NCBI GenBank assembly: GCA_964515395.1
Contig: CAZERC010000041.1
Coordinates: forward strand, 1 to 11,069
DNA: 11,069 nucleotides
Source: UBA1876 sp964515395
GTDB lineage: Bacteria; Synergistota; Synergistia; Synergistales; Thermovirgaceae
Reading direction: 5' to 3'
In this document: in pieces, positions 7,879-11,069 of the stretch
How positions within the stretch are numbered: position 1 is the first letter of the stretch
How the letters are laid out: each line of letters starts with the position of its first letter
Notes under the pieces: model-generated
The model's input: the letters and a program-made list of their open reading frames with translations, nothing else
What the model was told of the DNA's origin: nothing
Databases searched by the model: none
Program-made: the position numbers and the translations under genes

Positions 7879-7906
7879 TGCGGGGCGGGCGGCTACCCGC
7901 CCCGCA
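7879..7906 (-). promoter_or_regulatory. GC-rich intercistronic hairpin between dctP and dctQ
   Basis: A perfect 11-bp inverted repeat (7879-7889 with 7896-7906) with a 6-nt loop lies 10 nt past the dctP stop and just before the dctQ ribosome site. There is no U-run, so it is not a normal terminator. By analogy with binding-protein/permease operons, it may protect the dctP message from 3' decay or dampen read-through into dctQM. Confidence 0.7.
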
Positions 7907-7916
7907 CGAAGAACTC

Positions 7917-9091
7917 CTATTGCATGGATTCCTGGATTTTCTTGATGGTGTCCTCTCCGTAAATTTCCGCAAGCTTGGGCCAGGTGGTTTCACGAATGTA
8001 CGTCGCCAGGGCTTCGCGTTCTTCGTTGCTGATCTCGATGATTTCCACGCCTGCTTCTTCGAGCTTGGCCTGGAATTCCTGGTCTTCGGCCTCGCTGTCG
8101 GCGAAGCTCTTGTCGGCCTGCTTGTTGACGGCTTCCATAAAGATCCTTTGCTCCTCTTTGCTGAAGGAATCCCAGAGTTTCTGGTTGATGATGTAGGCTG
8201 TCTGGTCAAAGAGGCAGTTGTAGGGGATGTAATATTCGATGACGTCCCGGAAGCTCAGGTAGTTGATCTGCGCCGAGCCGCCGATCCATCCGTCGCAGAC
8301 ACCGGTCTGGATGGCACTGTAGGTGTCGGCGTAGGGGATATTCGTCGTTCGGTAGCCGAGATCCTGTGCCGTTTCCTTGTAAACAGCCAGTGGTGCGATA
8401 CGAATCAGCGCATCCTTGTCTTCTCCCGGAGCTGCGGGGTTGGCGGGCTTTTTGGCCGCGCCGACACCGATGAATCCGTCTCCGTAGATCCTGAGGAGCT
8501 TCACGCCGAGCTTGTCCAGGGAGTTTTCTATGGTGTTGTACACGTAGGAACCCGGTGAAAGCTGTTTCTGCATGCCCTCGCCGGTCTGGGCCAGGTAGGG
8601 CAGGGAACCGATTTCGAGCATGACGTCAAACTGGCTCGGCAGGAAGATGAGCCCCATCTCGATGGTCCCGCGACGGATCTCTTCGAAGACCTGCGTGTAG
8701 TCACCCAGCTGGTTTGCAGGGAAAATGTCGAGCTCGATCCGGCCGTCGGTCTTCTTTTCGATCTCTTCCTTAATAGTGTATAGTGATTTTGTTCCACGGT
8801 ATTCCGGGGCCGAGATCCCTGCGACCTTCAGTTTCACTGTGTCAGCGGCGGAACTGGAGGTTGCGGTCCCGGTTACGATNNNNNNNNNNNNNNNNNNNNN
8901 NNNNNNNNNNNNNNNNNNNNNNNNNNNNNNNNNNNNNNNNNNNNNNNNNNNNNNNNNNNNNNNNNNNNNNNNNNNNNNNCCTTCAGTTTCACTGTGTCAG
9001 CGGCGGAACTGGAGGTTGCGGTCCCGGTTACGATGGCCGTGCTGAGAACGAAAATGGCCAGAAGAACCCATAACAGTCGTTTCTGTTTCAT
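7917..9091 (-). CDS. dctP: TRAP transporter periplasmic solute-binding protein (interrupted by a false gap)
   Basis: A DctP-family extracytoplasmic binding protein. The N-terminus MKQKRLLWVLLAIFVLSTA is a typical signal peptide, with cleavage likely near SSSAADT. The mature part opens with VKLKVAG and the usual helix containing IKEEIEKKTDGRI. The family's central region is present: LIRIAPLAVY, whose arginine (R179 of the rebuilt protein) is placed like the carboxylate-binding arginine of TRAP receptors, then YADTYSAIQTGVCDG. The 100 N at 8880-8979 and one copy of the 55-bp flanking duplication are assembly artefacts. Removing 155 bp joins the frame cleanly and gives 339 residues, normal for the family. 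A GTG at 8837 could mimic a start but lies inside the gene. The ATG at 9091 has AAAGGAG about 10 nt upstream. It is first in the dctPQM order, 117 nt after iclR. Ligand unknown. Confidence 0.92.
8825..8879. repeat. Left copy of the 55-bp duplicated contig end
   Basis: These 55 bases, ending directly at the N run, are identical to 8980-9034. Both copies encode the same DctP segment (end of the signal peptide through VKLK) in the same frame. An exact repeat abutting both sides of a 100-N join indicates overlapping contig ends rather than a biological duplication. Confidence 0.9.
8880..8979. other. Assembly gap, 100 N, no sequence actually missing
   Basis: A placeholder run of exactly 100 N. 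The flanks overlap by 55 bp, so the gap should be closed by merging the contigs, which shortens the window by 155 bp and restores an intact dctP. Confidence 0.9.
8980..9034. repeat. Right copy of the 55-bp duplicated contig end
   Basis: Identical to 8825-8879 and beginning at the first base after the N run. The sequence continues smoothly into the DctP signal peptide, so this copy carries the natural upstream context, while the left copy carries the natural downstream context. Confidence 0.9.
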
Positions 9092-9125
9092 GAATTCCCA
9101 TCTCCTTTCGGATCATTTTTACCAA

Positions 9126-9153
9126 ATGCAAGGTGCACAATCCCTTTTTGCAT
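9126..9153. promoter_or_regulatory. Weak inverted repeat upstream of dctP
   Basis: ATGCAA (9126-9131) and TTGCAT (9148-9153) are perfect 6-bp arms with centres 22 bp apart, about two helical turns, within the 117-bp iclR-dctP spacer. This could be a regulator site for the TRAP genes, but short arms of this kind occur by chance. I saw no convincing sigma70 or sigma54 promoter in the spacer. Confidence 0.2.
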
Positions 9154-9208
9154 GAACCCCTCCCTTCGCTTTCCCTTGTCATGTCCTTTTTGTCCATACT
9201 CGGGGAAG

Positions 9209-9961
9209 CTAGTGCCTGAATTTGAGTTTGTCCGATATTTCTTCCGCCCCGTCTTTGAGAGCCTGTATCCACATGTGGACCCTTTGGGGCTTTGCTTCGG
9301 TTTTTGGTGCCGTCAGGGCCAGGCTGCACCAGACTACCCCGTTTCTGTCGAAAATGGGTACACCTACCGAGAGGACTCCGATACTGAAGACCTCGTCTTC
9401 GATCACATGTCCCTGTTGCCGGATCTTGCTGTATTCCTGCAAAAGTTGTTCTCTTTCCGTGATAGTGTGGGGCGTCCTTTTTATGAGAGGCGTCTTTTCG
9501 AGGATTTGACGGATTTTTCGTGGATCCTGAAAGGCGGCGAGTACCATGGCTGAAGCGCCGGCGTTGATGGGGATGCTCTTGCCGATAAAATCGACAGCAT
9601 CGTAGATTTTCCCGGGACGGGTGCATTTGTATGCCGCAAAGGCCCGTTCCCCCTCCCAGATGGAAACCGTCATGGACTGGTTGGTGCTTTCCATAATGGC
9701 CTCAATGACAGGGCGGGCGATGTCGCCGATCCCCTTGTACTGGCTGTAGACGTTTCCGAGACGCAGGACCACTGGGCCAAGATGATAGGTTTTGGTCGCC
9801 CCATCCTGCATGATGAAGCCTTGTTTCCGAAGCGATTCGAGCAGTTTGTAGGTGCCGCTTTTCCCCATGCCGGCTTCTTCTGCGAGCTCCTTGAGTCCCA
9901 TTTCATAAGGAGGGTCTCCGAGACGTTTCAAAAGGACCAGGGCCTTTTCGGCACTTTTCAG
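9209..9961 (-). CDS. IclR-family transcriptional regulator
   Basis: A 250-residue regulator with the IclR layout. An N-terminal winged helix-turn-helix covers about residues 2-60 (KSAEKALVLLKRL, then LAEEAGMGKSGTYKLLESL as the recognition region). A C-terminal effector domain contains GKSIPINAGASAMVLAAF and a GHVIEDEVFSIGVLSVGVP stretch, followed by the closing beta segment ending SLALTAP. IclR proteins bind small acids and usually control neighbouring catabolic or transport genes. The start is unusual. No ATG is available; CTG at 9961 has GAGGTGA 5 nt upstream and gives a normal family length. GTG at 9970 is the alternative. A TTG at 10114 would lengthen the protein by 51 residues but lies upstream of the predicted promoter. 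It is placed to control dctPQM and the divergent aminotransferase. Confidence 0.9.
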   Translation of the reverse strand: MKSAEKALVLLKRLGDPPYEMGLKELAEEAGMGKSGTYKLLESLRKQGFIMQDGATKTYHLGPVVLRLGNVYSQYKGIGDIARPVIEAIMESTNQSMTVSIWEGERAFAAYKCTRPGKIYDAVDFIGKSIPINAGASAMVLAAFQDPRKIRQILEKTPLIKRTPHTITEREQLLQEYSKIRQQGHVIEDEVFSIGVLSVGVPIFDRNGVVWCSLALTAPKTEAKPQRVHMWIQALKDGAEEISDKLKFRH

Positions 9962-9966
9962 GAAAA

Positions 9967-9973
9967 TCACCTC
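9967..9973 (-). promoter_or_regulatory. Ribosome binding site deciding the iclR start
   Basis: The minus strand reads GAGGTGA at 9973-9967, five nt before CTG (9961-9959). It is the only strong Shine-Dalgarno in the leader and supports a CTG start, although GTG at 9970, inside the same motif, cannot be excluded. Confidence 0.55.
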
Positions 9974-9989
9974 GCATATTTCCGTATAA

Positions 9990-10002
9990 GAAATAATATT
10001 TC
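9990..10002. promoter_or_regulatory. Candidate regulator operator in the iclR leader
   Basis: GAAATAATATTTC is a perfect 5-bp inverted repeat (GAAAT / ATTTC) around a 3-bp centre. It resembles the GAAA/TTTC-armed operators known for several IclR-family proteins, which is an inference by similarity only. It lies just downstream of the predicted iclR start site, where a bound repressor would block transcription. Confidence 0.4.
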
Positions 10003-10008
10003 CCACTA

Positions 10009-10022
10009 TAAAGTCCACTTTA
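10009..10022. promoter_or_regulatory. Palindrome overlapping the predicted iclR transcription start
   Basis: TAAAGTCCACTTTA has perfect 6-bp arms around CC. Its right end touches the last base of the -10 box (10022) and it covers the expected +1, a classical position for an autorepression site. Confidence 0.5.
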
Positions 10023-10050
10023 GTATAATTCCTGGGCAGAGAGTTGTCAA
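10022..10050 (-). promoter_or_regulatory. Strong sigma70-type promoter for iclR
   Basis: The minus strand has a perfect TTGACA -35 (10050-10045), a 17-nt spacer and a TATACT -10 (10027-10022). Immediately upstream, 10051-10072 is A/T-rich with an imperfect 12-bp direct repeat, like an UP element. Predicted start about 10015. Confidence 0.75.
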
Positions 10051-10104
10051 AATATTTCTCAAATATATCTCGTTCCAATGTCTGAGACCTTGGCCCGCCA
10101 ATAC

Positions 10105-10133
10105 TTGACCGCAATCATCGGGGATTTCATACT
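10105..10133 (+). promoter_or_regulatory. Possible promoter for the aminotransferase gene
   Basis: TTGACC (10105-10110), a 17-nt spacer and CATACT (10128-10133) face the aminotransferase, giving a leader of about 40 nt. The -10 is imperfect. The octamer ATACTTGA occurs at 10101-10108 and again at 10129-10136, overlapping both boxes, and might be a binding half-site. The divergent iclR -35 lies about 55 bp away. Confidence 0.45.
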
Positions 10134-10181
10134 TGATTGGATATGCTCCAACCATGAAAGAGATTCCTGGGAGGGAAAACG

Positions 10182-11069
10182 ATGGACATCAAGACCTTCG
10201 CCGTAGAGGAATGGATGAATACTCACGAAATGGAAGCGGTCCACAACATCGCCGAAACCTGTGTGGATTCGCTGACGGTGGAAGAACTGCTGGAACTGTC
10301 CGGCGAAAAGGAAAGGCTACTTGAAAAAATCCTGTCCACGCGGCTGACCTACGGTTTTATCCCCGGGACACCACGGCTTCGGGAATTGCTGGCAGGGCTG
10401 TACGAAAATGCGGGAAAGGACAATGTCCTCGTCACAAGCGGGGGCATATCGGCGAATTTCCTGGCCCTGTATACCCTGGTTCGACCCGGAGACAAGGTGG
10501 TCTGCGTCGCACCGACGTATCAGCAGCTTTACAGCGTCCCCGAATCTTTCGGTGCCGATGTAAGGCTCCTGCAGCTGCGCCCTGAAAAGGGGTTCCTGCC
10601 CGACCCCGAGGAACTGGAATGTCTTGCCGCAGACGGACTTGACCTGGTTGTCCTCAATAACCCGAACAATCCCACGGGGGCCCTAATGGATGAAAGGCAT
10701 CTGAAGGAGATCGTCGGCATCGCTGAAAAGCACGACGCATGGGTCCTGTGCGATGAAGCCTACCGTGGGCTCGAGCACAAAATCGGGTCGCGCGTTCCTT
10801 CGGTGGTTGACCTTTATGAAAAGGCTGTGGCCACGGGAAGCATGTCCAAGGTCTTTTCCCTGGCAGGGCTCAGGCTCGGCTGGGTTTGCGGGCCGGAAGG
10901 ATTTATCGTCGACTGCTTTCATCACCGCGACTACACCACGATCAGCTGCGGGCGCATAGACGAAATCCTGGCAGTGACGGCTTTGGAGAACAAGGAAAAA
11001 CTTCTCGACAGGAACCGGACAATTGTGACTGAGAGCGTCGCCATCGTTGACGAATGGGTAAAAAGCGAA
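10182..11069 (+). CDS. Fold-type-I PLP aminotransferase (class I/II), 3' end beyond window
   Basis: The first 296 residues of a class I/II aminotransferase-like enzyme; the frame is open to the last base. Family landmarks are TYGFIPGTPRLRELLA (about 56-71), the cofactor-phosphate region TSGGISANF (85-93), NNPNNPTG (159-166), CDEAYRGL with D191 contacting the pyridine nitrogen and Y194 the cofactor oxygen, SMSKVFSLAGLRLGW with the Schiff-base lysine K223, and R231. All catalytic residues are present. Typical length is about 370-400, so roughly a quarter is missing. The N-terminal MDIKTFAVEEWMN and NIAETCVDSLT stretches recall the capreomycidine-synthase-like branch, but that is from memory and unchecked. 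The ATG at 10182 has GGGAGGG 6 nt upstream. It is transcribed away from iclR and may be its target. Amino donor and acceptor are unknown. Confidence 0.9.
   Translation, partial: MDIKTFAVEEWMNTHEMEAVHNIAETCVDSLTVEELLELSGEKERLLEKILSTRLTYGFIPGTPRLRELLAGLYENAGKDNVLVTSGGISANFLALYTLVRPGDKVVCVAPTYQQLYSVPESFGADVRLLQLRPEKGFLPDPEELECLAADGLDLVVLNNPNNPTGALMDERHLKEIVGIAEKHDAWVLCDEAYRGLEHKIGSRVPSVVDLYEKAVATGSMSKVFSLAGLRLGWVCGPEGFIVDCFHHRDYTTISCGRIDEILAVTALENKEKLLDRNRTIVTESVAIVDEWVKSE

Noticed and set aside
7587..8558. A 323-codon open frame on the plus strand
   Set aside because: It is antisense to dctQ and dctP and has no family-like motifs, so it is a shadow of the dctP codon bias.
7917..8837. dctP starting at GTG 8837
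   Set aside because: This start arises only because the N run interrupts the gene. The GTG is an internal valine in DTVKLK, and the signal peptide is present beyond the gap.
8825..9034. A biological tandem duplication or mobile-element target duplication
   Set aside because: The copies abut the N run exactly on both sides and collapse to an intact gene, which points to contig overlap.
9092..9208. A sigma54-type -24/-12 element (GTGCACCTTGCA area) upstream of dctP
   Set aside because: The GG and GC dinucleotides are not at the required 10-bp spacing.
9209..10114. IclR regulator starting at TTG 10114
   Set aside because: It adds 51 residues not typical of the family and lies upstream of a near-consensus promoter; the added stretch is the A/T-rich control region.

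Overview
This window is a draft-assembly fragment of a bacterial chromosome. It is GC-rich to the eye (composition was not computed) and densely coding, and nearly every gene has a strong purine-rich Shine-Dalgarno sequence. A complete TRAP uptake system sits beside amino-acid-type catabolic enzymes, namely an opine dehydrogenase, a RocB-like M20 hydrolase and a PLP aminotransferase. That would suit an anaerobic amino-acid fermenter such as a Synergistota or Firmicutes member. This placement is an inference from gene content only, and I hold it loosely.

Layout, right to left because all genes but one are on the minus strand. At the right edge a fold-type-I aminotransferase (10182 onward, plus strand, cut by the window end) diverges from an IclR-family regulator (9209-9961). 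The region between them holds an unusually good sigma70 promoter for iclR, with two palindromes at and just after its predicted start site, and a weaker promoter for the aminotransferase. Downstream of iclR lies a tripartite TRAP transporter: dctP (binding protein, 7917-9091), dctQ (small permease, 7299-7859, TTG start) and dctM (large permease, 7256 down to a gap). An opine dehydrogenase, of which only the C-terminal domain is visible (5361-5879), lies beyond the gap. The cluster closes with a Rho-independent terminator (5289-5327). After a 328-bp non-coding stretch come a RocB-like M20 peptidase (3374-5032), a YitT-family membrane protein (2403-3329), a cardiolipin synthase (855-2300) with a large hairpin in its leader, and a PhzF-family isomerase (7-795).

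Two runs of exactly 100 N mark scaffold joins, and they differ. The gap at 8880-8979 is false: the 55 bp before it (8825-8879) are repeated exactly after it (8980-9034), so the contigs overlap, and collapsing the copies restores a complete 339-residue DctP. The gap at 5880-5979 has no such overlap and hides real sequence (the end of dctM and about half of the opine dehydrogenase). The open frame that reads through it is a chance fusion, not a gene.

Working model (inference): an IclR-controlled uptake and breakdown module. DctPQM would import an organic acid, possibly an opine (N-carboxyalkyl amino acid). The dehydrogenase would split it oxidatively into an amino acid and a 2-oxo acid, and the M20 hydrolase and aminotransferase would process related compounds. 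The left third (cardiolipin synthase, YitT, PhzF) looks like general membrane and metabolic genes. I saw no tRNA, rRNA, CRISPR array, insertion sequence or phage gene.
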